Shown in pieces: positions 36,799 to 48,451 of a stretch of DNA of 64,000 bases. A program made the position numbers and the translations under genes. Position 1 is the first letter of the stretch. Each line of letters starts with the position of its first letter. The notes under the pieces are model-generated. The model was not told the origin of the DNA, did not search any database, and saw only the letters and a program-made list of their open reading frames with translations. The stretch covers positions 62,001 through 126,000 of the forward strand of contig NC_065409.1 of NCBI RefSeq assembly GCF_024362695.1, given 5' to 3'. The DNA comes from Pectinophora gossypiella (lineage: Eukaryota; Arthropoda; Insecta; Lepidoptera; Gelechiidae).

Positions 36799-38361
36799 TC
36801 GCGCGTGTGCTGCTTTGCCTTCCTACGGATCTCCCGTACGCATAGGCTGCGACTCGGGAGGATATAATCAAGCGAAGCCTGCCCAATGCGCTTCAACTTG
36901 AAATTAAACAGCCGACCACGCGCGCCTCCCCTGCTTTCACAGACATAATAATATAAATATATTGGGTACTTATGTATATAAGTAACCCAACCATTTCTAC
37001 TCTCAACAAACCTTCACTTTTATGTTCATGCACAGCCTCAGAAGCGCACGTATGCATCGGTATTTAGTATGCAGAACGAGAGACAACGACGCGGGCGCGA
37101 CTCATTGGTGAAGGCAAGATGCGTCACTTTCTTTATTTATCGGCGAGAAACAAAGCGCGAATATGAGTGGCTTCAGTGCCTGGTTGTAACAAGCTTCACA
37201 ACAAGCTTTTTCAGGTTCAGTGGCCACAGCCGCGTGTTGTGTTTGAAACCACTAATTTACATAGCTATTAATTATTCATAAAACACTCGATGAGTTAGGG
37301 TCGTTAAGGGTTATAATTCATCAGCCAGAAATAGTTTCTTATTAGTTGTGCGGGGTCAGAACGAATTAATGAGCGTAAAGCCTCCATGATGATGCTTTGT
37401 TCTATTAGAGATTGAACATTTTGTTAAAATACATTTGCGATCCAGGCCATGTGAGGCCAGTGAATGGAAGCCGCCTCCCGGCACCCTAGCATTTCTCTTG
37501 CGGTGGTGCAGCGCTCGCAATGTCTCCAAGTACCGAGGTAAGTAGGTAATATTAGTCGTTGCGACCAGTAGAGTGCTCCCTCGAGTCTGCAGGAACTCTA
37601 CCGTAGTCGCGGTCGGGTGCAAATATTCCTTCAACAAGTTCCACTTGCTGTCTCTGTATTATCAACATATGACTCTACTAAAACGTATTCTATTAAGTAG
37701 GTAAGTGTTATTGCTACATTAGACATTGGTATAGTCCGTATTACGCCGTGCTGATAAAATGTATTGTTTACTCTTCCTGTGCTAGTCTAGGCTGCTTGGG
37801 CGCACATAGTAATCTATAGAACCTACCTAAATGTTTTTTGACGTGACTTGAGGGTACAAATGGGGAGCGCCGAGGGCACTTTAACACAACAGGCCTGAGG
37901 GTGCCCTGTTTTACAGAATACATAGGTAGATAAATAGTTTTCAACTGAGAGTGATCGGGTAGGAGCTGCTGTATCCGTCTATCCTAGTACATCAATGATG
38001 TTGCTGTGGCAAAGTACCGTTAGACTACCGCTCCCGCCCGCCTGCGCCCGCGCCTTGTTCCTGTTTGCACGACCTGCTCTGCGCAAGTCTAACTGGCTAG
38101 CTTGCCGATACCGGTTACACCACAATAGTCATTGATCAAAGAAGATGCTGCGCTCTGAGACGAAATTCCTCTGTTTTATCTGTCTTGACATCTATGGTAT
38201 TAAAACATTATTAACTAGCTGTGCTTTTGTAAACATGAAAACGTTTCAAATATTTTGAGCTTGTTTAGATTGAGGATAATCGTATGAATACTATATTGAC
38301 CCATGTAGCTCGCAATTATAATAATAGGTTCGATAGTGCTGAGCTGATCCTCTTATCTTAT
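36799..38361. other. Spacer
   Basis: No exon is recognised. It includes the short Jockey relic at 37832-37906. Confidence 0.4.
37832..37906 (-). pseudogene. Jockey-type LINE 3' UTR relic
   Basis: Poly(T) then GACGTGAC, TGGGGAGCGC and CAGGCCTGAGGGTGCCC match the reverse complement of the 3' UTR of the Jockey copies. It is only the last part of a heavily truncated insertion. Confidence 0.65.
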
Positions 38362-38451
38362 CTAGCCTACAAAATCCCACTGCTGGGCAAAGGCCTCCCC
38401 TTCCGCTTTCCATTTTTCGCGGTCCTGTGCGTATTCCGGCCAGTCCCTCCG
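38362..38451 (-). pseudogene. RTE-like LINE C-terminus relic
   Basis: On the minus strand, 29 codons read RRDWPEYAQDREKWKAEGEA and end FAQQWDFVG and a stop (38364-38362). It is the same family as the fragment at 32451-32540. It is followed on that strand by an AGATAAGATAAGA tail. A CGTCGTCGT and CCTCCTCCT tract follows on its 5' side. Confidence 0.75.
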
Positions 38452-40789
38452 TCGTCGTCGTCGTCACGCCATCTCTTTCCTCCTCCTCCTCCTTTTGTAG
38501 GACCAAATAATTATTTAAGTACTTATCGAATAAGAAATATTTTAACTAACCTAATTAGCTTGGATCCACATCGTATCTCAAACTACGAAGTATGTTTATC
38601 ACAATGTTTCTCTGCCACAATCGTTGTGGTTACTGTTTCACACTCTTAACTTTGTTACACTTCGTGTTCTTAAAAATACTAAACTTTTTTCTCGTGCATT
38701 AATCTCCAATAATGTTGTAATTGTAACGCTGCTGCTGTTATTTTGTTATGATTTTTAAGTGGATAGCTTTTTTGGCAATAATTGTAATTTCAAGGCTGTA
38801 ATTTATAAGTAATTACGCTGTTGTTGTCCCAAATAAATATAAATAAATAAAAAGATTTAAGATCAGATTAGAGGAGGATTTTTAGGATTTATTATTTGTT
38901 AATAACTTTAGTAGGTACCTACAGTTGTTTGAGCGAGTTATTAACAAATATTTTCGTCCTTCATTATAGTTACTAAGTTGGTGACATTAATCATGTTGTT
39001 TTGGCCGCGCGGGCCGCTATCTTGTTTGTGTTGTGCGTGCGTCGTACGTTCGTAACGCGCCCCGGCGCGGGCGTCGGCGGCGCGGCGTGGGAAATTAACT
39101 GCACCGCTGCCACACTGCCACACTGAGCCGTATTGCTACTTTCATGTGATACGAGATGACACTTCTTGTCGTTAAATGAAGTACTTAAAAACGGATAAAC
39201 TTCACTGCGCGTCTGTGGGGAGCACGACCGTCATAAACATGAATTACCTATTTATTGCTGTTCACGTAGCGGGAAAAATTGTCTCGCGCGAAAATATCCG
39301 CGTACATCGTCGACGTGGCCGACGACCGCGACCGCCAGAAATATTATTCATAAACTGCCAATCGCGCGCCGCCGGCGCCGCCGAGCTCCGTGACAGAGCC
39401 GTAATAGATAAAACGTATACGGGGTATTTTGAGAACCGCGCTATCTGCAACACTTGCGACGTGTTCTAATCAAGGATATTTACTTGAGGGGCACGTTCAT
39501 TGAAACGGTATTATAATTGCATATTACGGACGCCACGCCGGCGCTGTTTGCGATGCGCGGGCGCACGCCGCCGTACGCGGGCCTCGTTCACATGCGCCGA
39601 GTATGTCTATTGTTTAATGATATTCGTCGCACTGTGGCGCACAGCATGTTGAGAGTGTTATTTACCACAGTGCGCAACATGTCACTTACGTATTTACATA
39701 CATATTTACTAAGACATTCCACCGCTACAGAAGTCTTGAACTTGTGTTATAAATACAGCTTTACCCTATTATCGCCTTAACGAGTAAAGGAGCGCAAGCA
39801 CCACAGCGCAGATTGGTGATGGATACCGCGGGGTGTCGCGCGGCGCGCGGGGGGGTCCTATCGCGGGGACGCGTCCCGCCGGCGCGGGACGGAACGTTAT
39901 CGCTTATCTGTAATCCCTTACATTTTAATAACAGTAATCGGAAAATTAAACGACGATTTAGCATTAATCCGAATGAATGAAATTAAAACACTTTTGTATA
40001 CGTTATAAGCGTGTTATGAATGACACTAAGGAGAGAGAAGCGACCGGAGAACAAAGGGAATAATATTATAAATTACTGTATAACAATATGACGTGTTTGT
40101 AGTACACGCGACTCACCGCACCGAACGCGACCGCACGCCGCCCGCCCATGTTGTTGTTGTTGGATGTATTACATGTGCTGGTAGCTTGCCACTTCATCAT
40201 GTTTAGCTACTTATCTTTTGAACACAAATACCAAAAGTATCCGTAAGGTGGCTTCTAACGTCTCGGCTGTCTACTTCGTTTGGATAAGAGGTGGAATGAT
40301 TGTTTACGTTACGTACGCGCTATGTTGGGCGAAGTGTGAAGCTAGCGGCCATGGGCGGCGGCGGGCCGGCGGGCCGGCGGCCGTCTCCCGGTTATCGGCT
40401 ATAAACCGCACGACATAACCCGCAGTTAAACCGGATAACAGCGCGCTGATGCATCCGCCGTCGATTTATTGCTACTCTCAGCCATCTCGACGGACTGTTA
40501 ATCGGCAAGGCCTTCGTAATTAAATATTTTTAAAGGATATCGTTAAATAAATAAAATAGTCTTATCGTTAACGCGTGAATGGGCAATCTCTTTGATGTGT
40601 AGGGACACAACAATCAACAACAAAAAAGCTTCACAACATACAATTCTAATCTTCAAAAAAACTACACGTAAGTATGTAAGTATTCTAAGTATCGTCATAA
40701 AATGCGCGGGAAGTGTTTGAAAGGATTAAAAAGATGAACATTTAGGGACGTTTATTTACTTAAACATAGATGGCGGGGTCGAGAGGGCC
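38452..40789. other. Spacer; possible LINE 3' UTR at 38495-38855
   Basis: The segment ending CCCAAATAAATATAAATAAAT (about 38829-38850) looks like a LINE 3' UTR with an A/T tail, but no coding remnant confirms it. CpG-rich blocks occur at 39000-39090, 39360-39390, 39530-39590 and 39830-39890. No exon is recognised. Confidence 0.35.
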
Positions 40790-40858
40790 AGCGGCAGAGC
40801 AGCAACCGGGCAGCGGCAGAGCAGCAGCCGGGCAGCGGCAGAGCAGCAGCCGGGCAGC
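40790..40858. repeat. 22-bp tandem repeat, three copies
   Basis: The unit CAGCGGCAGAGCAGCAGCCG plus GG is repeated three times with one substitution. No gene is associated. Confidence 0.8.
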
Positions 40859-42564
40859 ACAACCTTCTTTCTGCATACCAGTCTCGTGTTTGATAACACT
40901 ACTGGGTATACGTCGGCAGTGATTACATCACTCACAGGCACGCTTACGGACAGACATATTCATTTGTATCCATTACAGTGAGATCAGACTTGATCAATTG
41001 TGTAATTGGACGCTGAGCTAACGGGCTCTAAGAAACGGGGTAATTATATGGAATTGAAAGCAAACAAATAGTCTCCGCGCAGACAACACGTCGTTGTTGT
41101 TATACAAAACAAGAGCCATTAGATAAGTTAATTGGAAGTAGGTAGGTGTGCAGCCATCGCCGGCAGACGCGGCATTCTGCGTCCGTCAGTGTTTGTTTAC
41201 TTGTGATAGTTGTGATGTAAGTGTTTAAATCAGCACTATATACAGATCATCCACTATCGGAAGCTATGTCAGTGCAGATGTAACGACTCATATACAAACA
41301 TATTTTATGCGCGTTTTTACGACGTGTAAGTGGAAATAAATAATTCATAACTAATCCTGTTATGAAAGTTTAATGTACAAACATGATATCGGAGTAAAAC
41401 TCGGCCGCGCACCGCGCCCGCGCCGCCGCCGCCGCCGACCCGCGCACATTGTAGTTACTTCTACGATACGGACAGATGATACTTGATAAATATTTTACGT
41501 TAATCAATGAAGGTATTTATGTTTAATATTCTACTTAATAAATAGCTTATTTGCAATGCAAGAGACGCGCGGGTCATTTCAGATGTTCGTAAATAACAAA
41601 TCTGTTCAATGTTTGATTAAAGAATCGTTTCGCAGTTTCATTAGTGAGTCACGCCGGAGCGCGTTACTTTTGAATCAGTAATTGTTTGCATTGCGGTAAA
41701 GAGCGGGCCGCGGGAGCAGCGCGCCGCCCGGGTCCGGCGGCGGCGGCGGCGCGGCTGAGTCAACACTGATACCACGCCGCGCCGCCGCCGCACTGCGGCT
41801 GCTCTGCGCCACCAACTTGTCCCCTGAGATTAATCTTGTGTACTGATATTGATTCACTCATAACTACTGCGTATTACCACTAATTGTTTGAGTACATGCC
41901 TATATATCTATAATAATAATTCAAACAAACCAAACTGCCTTGGTGGTGTACAGGTTAGAGAGTTTGGATCAAGAGATTCGGGTTCTATTATTGACTGGGA
42001 CATTATCCAATTCATTTCGTGAAACGGTACCACTTTGTTTGGGCACTGTTAAATACTAAGTCCGAAGATAATAATAATTATGGTAGTTCTGACAGGGGTT
42101 GGTGAAGTTGGTCATCGGTCTCACAACCCACACGAGAGAAGTGTTACGGATTATGTTATATATTACGTAGTTATGGTCTTGTGACACTCTAAAGACTAAT
42201 ACTAAAGAAAATGCATCTTATTTAATATCCCACGTCAAACATCACATTTGCGAATACAAAGGGGGAACAAAAGATGGATACATACGTAAGTTTGTATTCG
42301 GGAATAGGTACAATGTTTGTCGAGGGTCATTACGAAACCACACCACTGTACCTACAAACTAACTTCCTTCGGCGCCACGATCCCAATTGAATATTGGCCA
42401 AAAACACTAAAGTCGCCATTCCACTCTGTTCTGTGCTGTCTGCTGCCACCGCAGAAAAAACAATAAAAATTTAAAAACAAAATAATCATCTAAGTTATTA
42501 ATAATATTATCATGTTTTGTGACGTGTACATAATATTTATCATCAAGTAACAAATAAGTAAGAA
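40859..42564. other. Spacer
   Basis: CpG-rich blocks lie at 41400-41450 and 41700-41815. A degenerate SINE lies at 41931-42150. No exon is recognised. Confidence 0.4.
41931..42150 (+). mobile_element. Degenerate tRNA-type SINE
   Basis: An A-box-like TGGTGGTGTACAGG and a B-box-like GGGTTCTATTATTGAC lead into GGGACATTATCC, CACTTTGTTTGG and ACAGGGGTTGGTGAAGTTGG. The order is the same as in the SINE at 19936, with many changes. Ends are approximate. Confidence 0.55.
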
Positions 42565-42725
42565 GGAAAGAGAGGAAGGGGAAGACCAAGAAGAGCTTAC
42601 ATGGAACAGATTAAAGAAAAGGTTAACGTCGTGTCTTATAGGGAAGTCAAGGATTTGGCCTTTGATAGACTGGAATGGAAAATGCTACACCGACAAGAGC
42701 GTGGCTCTTAAATTGATGATGATGA
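42565..42725 (+). pseudogene. RTE-like LINE 3' end
   Basis: Forty-eight codons encode a typical LINE ORF2 C-terminus, starting GKRGRGRPRRAYMEQIKEKV and ending LEWKMLHRQERGS at TAA 42709-42711. GATGATGAA follows. The arrangement, a basic GRPRR stretch, a W/M-EQIK helix and a D-R-xxW ending before a GAT tail, matches moth RTE-type elements. The upstream part is gone. Confidence 0.75.
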
Positions 42726-44203
42726 ACAAATAAGTATCCGTAGTAATGTACGACCATTGATCGCGACTGTTCCTCACACAATATTGTGGTTATTGTAACT
42801 GTCAAACATAAAAGAATGTAGGAATTCTTTTTAGGTAACTACCTATATGAAACGGTATAAACGGTAAATGTTGACGTTTCAAGAGCAAACGAATGAGACA
42901 GATCGGTGTGTATTACGTTGGTGGGTTGTGGTGACCATCGGCGGCGACCTCGACGTATAGACAAGTAATGGATGGTCGGCGACGCCGCGACCTCGCCTGG
43001 TGATCACCGCGCTGACAGCCCGCGCCGCCTGCGCCCGCGCCGCCTGCGCCCGCGCCGCCGCCCGAGTTCGGTTGCTCGCCGCACATGATAGACTGTAGAG
43101 GTTGACAGCACGGTAACAGTATAAGACAGTGCGGCTGTAGGTACGCTCGTGAGGGCAGCAGCTGACCGCGCGGCGGCGGCGGCGGCGACGGTCACGCGTC
43201 GACACTACGCACGCAATCACGATAAATCACGGCTTATTTCTGGCCGCGTCGCACGACAACTATTCCTATCCAATGCGTTATATTTATTTCATTAACTTTT
43301 ATTTCGAGTCCCCCGCAGTCGTCGATCACGTGAAATTATGATGGTTTTATTTTTACAAGTCGTTCGAGGCAGCGACACGCGGCTGGAGGTTGCGGCGGCG
43401 TATGTGTGGGGTGTGTGGGGCGCAGAAACGCCCGGGTGGCTTCCTTTCCTCGAGTGAAGCCATTTCCCGCGACAGCCGCGACCCGGAAGTCAGCATTGTT
43501 ACAATCTCATTCTATCGTGCATGATGCCTTCACCTATTTACAAGAATCAAAATGATGATGATTTATGTCATTATTAGGGTTCCGTAGCCAAATGACAAAG
43601 ACGGAACCCTTATGGATTCGTCATGTCTCTCTGTCCGTCCGTATGTCACAGCCACTTTTTTGCGAAACTATGATAACAAGAATTTTTACATTATGTTACT
43701 TGCTGCTACGGAACCCATCATGAGCGAGTCCGACTCGCACTTGGCCGCTTTTTATTATTATTATGTTTGTCATTTCCATATCTCGGGCCTATGGAGTCCC
43801 GGACTTTTGGAGGGCGTGCGTGGAGCCGAAGCCAGCACGTAGAGGCCCCTATAATTATTATGAGTCCGTATAGTATAGATACGTATTACTAATAGCACGC
43901 TAAAAGATTTCATACCAATAATGCGAATATATAGAGAGTGTACAGCCCGCGCCGCCGCGCTGCGCCGCCGATACCTGCTGGTGGCCGAGCATTTGGAGTG
44001 TGACCGGGAAGGTCAGCAGGTCACTGGACCAACACAATAACTGTTGTTGTATGCTTCCGTGCTCTTTACTTGACATTACCCCATTCTCACAATGACATTA
44101 TTTGGCCTTATTATTCCGGTTAGTGCATAAGATCACTAAGGCTTTTAAGGAGCAAAGTACCTTTTACGTTTTTACAATAAGATTCCATTGAATAATTTTA
44201 GGG
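42726..44203. other. Spacer with dispersed repeat
   Basis: Tandem CGCGCCGCCTGCGCC units lie at about 43020-43065 and CpG-rich DNA at 43150-43190. The GGTTCCG-family repeat occupies 43578-43762. No exon is recognised. Confidence 0.4.
43578..43762. repeat. Dispersed GGTTCCG-family repeat
   Basis: It is bounded by AGGGTTCCGTAGCC on the left and GTCCGACTCGCACTTGGCCG on the right. Relatives of both ends occur at 14610-15440. It has no coding capacity. Confidence 0.55.
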
Positions 44204-44335
44204 TGGACCGACGATCTGGTGAAGGTCGCGGGAAGCCGCTGGATGCGGGCAGCGCAGGACCGATCGTTGTGGAGATCCTTGGGGGAGGTCTATGCCCAGC
44301 AGTGGGCGTCGTACGGCTGATGATGATGATGAATA
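44204..44335 (+). pseudogene. RTE-like LINE 3' end with GAT tail
   Basis: Thirty-eight codons open with WTDDLVKVAGSRWMRAAQDR and close WRSLGEVYAQQWASYG at TGA 44318-44320, then (GAT)n. This is the common C-terminus of moth RTE-type reverse transcriptases and the longer version of the fragment at 2164-2250. Confidence 0.8.
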
Positions 44336-45677
44336 ATTTTATTATATAATATAGTTAGTGACTATTTAGAAGATGGCAATGCTTGAATATACCCGCCTGG
44401 GAACCAATATTAGGCAGCTAAACATATATATACATATATTAAGAACGTCTAGGGTCGTGTGCCGAAGTTTTTCTTGCAGGTACTTTTTTTCGGCTATACA
44501 TGTAGGCTGAGAAGCCACAGTACTTTTAGGCGGATGAGACGTTCGACAAAAAATATGTCGAATCAAAGTGTAACTATGTTAACACGTACGGTGACCTTTT
44601 TCGTAATACCAATATCATATGTTACGCGTTCTTTCATTAGCTAAATAGTAAATACCTAGTTATTATTATCCCTTCATTATATAATTAATTGAAGTAGGTA
44701 CCTAACTATAAACATGGGTGCCTACTTATATCTATCTAATTACGTACCTATACACGTCCTACTAGGTACAGGCCTCCTCTCCTCACACACAGTCGCTATA
44801 GCAACATATTATACATAAGAGATCGTGGATATGAAGCACATACGTACACAATTTACACAAGCCTGTTTAATTCAGGAACTTATATTGACATTGGCAGCGT
44901 CGCCGCCGCAGCGACGTTTAGCAACTGTTTGCAAACTTGTAACGGCACTTGCAACACCTTGTAACACAACGGCACTTGTAGTACCTGCTCAACTTACGTC
45001 AATCGTAAATGTATAAAACATACTTACGTTCCAAGTTCCCTTTATGAAGACTACTCAGGCTAGACTTGGCATGTTGTTCATGTTCTCATTGTGCTGTGAG
45101 GTGGATCGCTGGGATCCCTCGGCACGGGCGGTCTGGAATGCGGCAGCGATAATCCCCGAACCAATCTGTGTAGTGTTACATCTCACCGACAGCGTCCCGC
45201 TCCGCGCTCGGTGGCGTCCTCCAGCGCCGCCCGCGGGGCAGCTCTGCTGTGTCATATCATAGATGTTATTGTCTGTTCTGGACAAGTAGCTACATACCTG
45301 TAAAATTCTTAAACGTAACGAAATAAAAACAATAAAACTAGCAGTGGGTCACTTTGCGACGTGCGGTAAATACATAAGATGCCGACTATTTCCCGCATTT
45401 TTCTTTTTAAATTTTTGTGCCACCTGCGTTTGTCCGATGATGGGCGAGGGTTGAAAATCAGTATTGCCCTCTGTGCAAATAATCGCTGTGCCTTTTTTCG
45501 GTCATTTAATTTTGAATTATGTTAGTAAATGTATTCGTGTGTTGTGGTTTGTCCGAAATAAAAGTTTTTATTATTATTAATAGTAGGTAAATTATACACA
45601 GGGTGTCACTAACAAGCGATGGATCTGACGATCCTAATTTGGATACAGTCGTGAGCTTATATTATGTTATGTAAATT
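44336..45677. other. Spacer left of the BEL element
   Basis: AT-rich, with a CpG-richer patch at 45180-45245. ACAGGGTGTCACTAAC (about 45599) resembles the edge of the 7447-type element. AAATT at 45673-45677 is the left target duplication of the BEL element. No exon is recognised. Confidence 0.4.
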
Positions 45678-45829
45678 TGTTGGCATCCCCAACATTTTAG
45701 TTTTAATTATTATTTTAGTATGGCAATACTGTAAAAACTCTCTCCTTTTTCTAATGGTGAACATTACACGCGATTCTCTAAACTTCGGGCTTTTGTCTTA
45801 TTTACCAGCACCCTATCGAAAGTTAAACA
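45678..45829 (+). repeat. BEL 5' LTR
   Basis: It starts TGTTGGCATCCCCAACA, a short terminal palindrome common in BEL LTRs, and ends GTTAAACA. It looks the same as the 3' LTR along its full length. At 152 bp it is short for the group. Confidence 0.9.
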
Positions 45830-45847
45830 TGGTCCTTCGCATCACAA
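45830..45847 (+). other. Probable primer-binding site
   Basis: TGGTCCTTCGCATCAC begins directly after the LTR. The leading TGG pairs with the CCA end of a tRNA, as expected for minus-strand priming. The tRNA species was not determined. Confidence 0.6.
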
Positions 45848-46632
45848 GGGCCCGCGAGTGAATTTGTGCCGAGCAGACATTTGTTGTTCAGAAAGAACTG
45901 TGATTTCGTGAGGTTTGAACTTTCTCGCCCGCGAACTACTTCGTCGTCAGCAATATCGCCGGACACAACAACAGGTTTCGTCGTGATCTACACTTCGCCA
46001 TCATACACATAGAAGAAGCATTCGAGAGGAGATTGCCCAAAATCAAGTATCGTATTTATTTAGGCATCCCACATCAAAAGTGCTAGTCATTCCATACCTA
46101 GCATACGTGTTTCCGGTTTCGATGGTGCGTTTCGGCGTGACGTCATTACAAGGCAAGATTCAGCTACTCGCCACTAGCTACAGCGGCGCTGATTGCTGCT
46201 ACGTCACAGCTACGTCACACCAACGCGTCGCTTTCGCGCCTTCCCATTGGCGCGCTCCACGACACGTGACAACAGGGCGGTAACCAACGAGGTCTCGCTA
46301 CTCACCACTGTGGCGCTGATGTACTACGTCTGTCACTTGCAGTCGCCGATTTGAAAATCGGCGGGCAACTGTGTCTTGATACAGATCGATTTATTGGTTC
46401 GTTTGAAGACTCGCGCGTATAATACTGTTACTCGCGATCGTCACCAGGGGACTCTGCAGAGCTTCGAATACTTCCGGAAACGCCCACTTTTTTCGTCGAC
46501 GACGCCATATTTTTTTTCTCGACAACACGTATAGCGTAACTAGCCTGTTACAAATATTTTATTTTGTAATTGTAGCGTATTTAGCAAGTGTACTTAGTTT
46601 CTAAGTCATCATAAAGTGTTTGTTTTACCATT
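45848..46632 (+). other. BEL 5' leader
   Basis: About 785 bp between the primer-binding site and the gag ATG. It has several CpG-containing words and an 8-bp hairpin GCCGATTT-GA-AAATCGGC at 46345-46362. No separate gene is seen. Confidence 0.5.
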
Positions 46633-46994
46633 ATGTCTGATTCGGATTGTGATAACAGCCCTAAGGCTCTAGAAGGTCTTTTACGCAAACGTGCCTCTCA
46701 GAAGGGCGTTTTGACGAAACATTTTAATTATTTTCGTGACACTGATGGTGCGGAACTCGATCGCCAGTGCCTTTCCATAAAGGAGGAGAGGTTGAGGGCT
46801 ACGTTTGACAGATTTGAAAAACTTAACTTGGAGATATGTGCGCTTAATCCAGACGCGGACGACTGTGACGCTGTTGAAACCAAATACTTGGAAACACTAA
46901 CTCTGATAAAACGCTTAATGCAAAAGTTAGATGATAACCAGGTGGTTAGCCCTCCCCCGCTGCAAACCATGGCAACGAAGCTGCCTGAAATAAA
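46633..46994 (+). pseudogene. BEL gag, N-terminal part (broken by MITE)
   Basis: The ATG at 46633 starts a charged, helical Gag N-terminus (MSDSDCDNSPKALEGLLRKR...), typical of BEL/Pao elements. It ends at ATKLPEI, where the MITE begins. The last 8 bases (46987-46994, GAAATAAA) are the target duplication. The next BEL codon phase is continued exactly at 48452. In the present DNA the frame runs on into the MITE and stops at 47124. Confidence 0.85.
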
Positions 46995-47121
46995 GGTCGG
47001 GGTGTCACAAAAAGGGTCCCATACAAAATTAGGACTTAGAAATTTTTTAACAAAAATCGCCAAAGTAACATTCGGGATCCGGGGGGATGTGGGAGTATTA
47101 GGGTGGGGGGGAAACCACGGG

Positions 47122-47435
47122 TGACCTTAGATGACCTTGGGTGGTCACTGACCTTAAAGTCAAGGTCATGACCTTATTCCCTTATTCTTCACAAATATAC
47201 TGTAGGTCAGACACATCAAAGGTCAAGGTCATTGACCTTAAAGGTCAAGGTCACTTGTCCAAAATCAGAAATATTACCATTATATCAACTTTATGCAGTA
47301 AACTTTCGATTTCAGTGACCTCAAAGGTCAAGGTCACCAAGATCATTGACCTTAAAGGTCAAGGTCACTTACCCAAAATCAAAAATATTCGCATTATATC
47401 AACTTTGTGTAGTAAACCTTCAAAGTCAGTGACCT
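47122..47435. promoter_or_regulatory. Dense array of nuclear-receptor half-sites in the MITE
   Basis: Eighteen exact AGGTCA/TGACCT hexamers lie in about 315 bp. They include direct repeats without spacer (AGGTCAAGGTCA at 47220, 47242, 47325, 47356), an inverted pair without spacer (47163-47174) and a perfect one-base-spaced inverted pair AGGTCATTGACCT (47226-47238). The last is the known high-affinity EcR/USP layout; TCAAGGTCA words also fit FTZ-F1 and ERR monomer sites. Part of the density comes from a tandem duplication of about 115 bp. Whether any receptor binds here is unknown. Confidence 0.7.
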
Positions 47436-47443
47436 TTAAAGGT

Positions 47444-47815
47444 CTTCACCGCCGCCTCTCGGCCCTTCGGGCCTCGATGGTCACAAGTAACCTAACCCAC
47501 TCGGCTATATGGCAGGGGGCTCGCTTTGCTCGCCCCCTGCCATACAGCCTTCGTAACCTATATCTACAGTGTCGGGGTGCCGCGAATTTCCGTGCTCGCT
47601 TCGCTCGCACCCGTGACTGCTGTCATGTCGAAACAAATCTTCACCGCCGCCTCTCGGCCCTTCGGGCCTCGATGGTCACAAGTAACCTAACCCACTCGGC
47701 TATATGGCAGGGGGCTCGCTTTGCTCGCCCCCTGCCATACAGCCTTCGTAACCTATATCTACAGTGTCGGGGTGCCGCGAATTTCCGTGCTCGCTTCGCT
47801 CGCACCCGTGACAGA
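47444..47815 (+). repeat. GC-rich hairpin module, tandem copies B and C
   Basis: Two units with a 195-bp period (starting 47444 and 47639) look identical over their shared ~172 bp. Each has palindromes GGCCCTTCGGGCC, a TATGGCAGGGGGC stem and GTGCTCGCTTCGCTCGCAC. The same module lies inverted at 3169-3325. After copy C the sequence ends GCGGAGCTCCATAG plus A-rich DNA (47872-47900), as in copy A. Confidence 0.85.
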
Positions 47816-47974
47816 AGGATACCTGTAAAAAAAAAAATACGCGTGGCGGACACCGAGCGTGGACGTGTTTCGCGGAGCTCCATAGAAAAAATTAAAGATA
47901 TATTTTAAAATTACATAAAACGCATTTTTTAAAATATCTCGAAAACGGTGCGTCGTAGCGCAAAAATAACAAAA

Positions 47975-48443
47975 AATTACCCCCTTTTAGACACCCCTAA
48001 CCCACCTCTTCCGCATATATTAAAATAAAAAAAAACTTACTTTTTCAAAGAAAATTGAAGAATTTTTCAAGTCCAGCTTTCATAGTAATTTCTCTCGAAA
48101 ATCGGCTATGTCCGTGGCTCATACAAAAACGACCAAAATTATTCTAAGTCTCGGACCCTTTTTGCGACACTACGTAGAATCAACTTTTGAAAATTTTACA
48201 AGTCCAGCTTCCATAGTAATTTCATTCGAAAATTCGGCTAAGTCGATGGTTCATACAAAAACGACCAAAATTATTCTAAGTCTCGGACCCTTTTTGCGAC
48301 ACTACGTAGAATCAACTTTTGAAAATTTTACAAGTCCAGCTTCCATAGTAATTTCATTCGAAAATTCGGCTAAGTCGATGGTTCATACAAAATTGAAGTG
48401 AAATTTTTCTAAGTGTTGGGACCCCTTTTACGACACCCTAACC
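47975..48443. repeat. Repeated end-like units in the MITE right arm
   Basis: A 132-bp unit is repeated about 2.5 times (48050-48395). Each contains CGGACCCTTTTTGCGACACTA, a variant of the terminal GGGACCCCTTTTACGACACCC. A further variant lies at 47977-48002. The element therefore carries four end-like sequences in series on one side. Confidence 0.8.
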
Positions 48444-48451
48444 GAAATAAA

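Larger units (their letters stand above)
46995..48443. mobile_element. 1449-bp non-autonomous DNA transposon inside BEL gag
   Basis: The left end GGTCGGGGTGTCACAAAAAG pairs with the right end (complement GGTTAGGGTGTCGTAAAAGG). GAAATAAA is duplicated outside (46987-46994 and 48444-48451). The 8-bp duplication excludes Tc1/mariner and piggyBac types; hAT, P or Merlin types remain possible, and I could not place it. It has three parts: a nuclear-receptor half-site array (47122-47435), a tandem pair of GC-rich hairpin modules (47444-47815) and a right arm with repeated end-like units (47975-48443). No transposase is present. Confidence 0.88.

Noticed and set aside
40790..40858. Possible CRISPR-like spaced repeat
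   Set aside because: The units are directly adjacent with no spacers, in a eukaryotic genome; it is a plain tandem repeat.
47141..47908. 255-codon open frame across the half-site array and hairpin modules
   Set aside because: The module period (195 bp) is a multiple of three, so one open unit repeats into a long frame. The product is repetitive and matches no protein family.
48108..48401. 97-codon open frame in the MITE right arm
   Set aside because: It is created by the 132-bp tandem unit, also a multiple of three; no protein signature.
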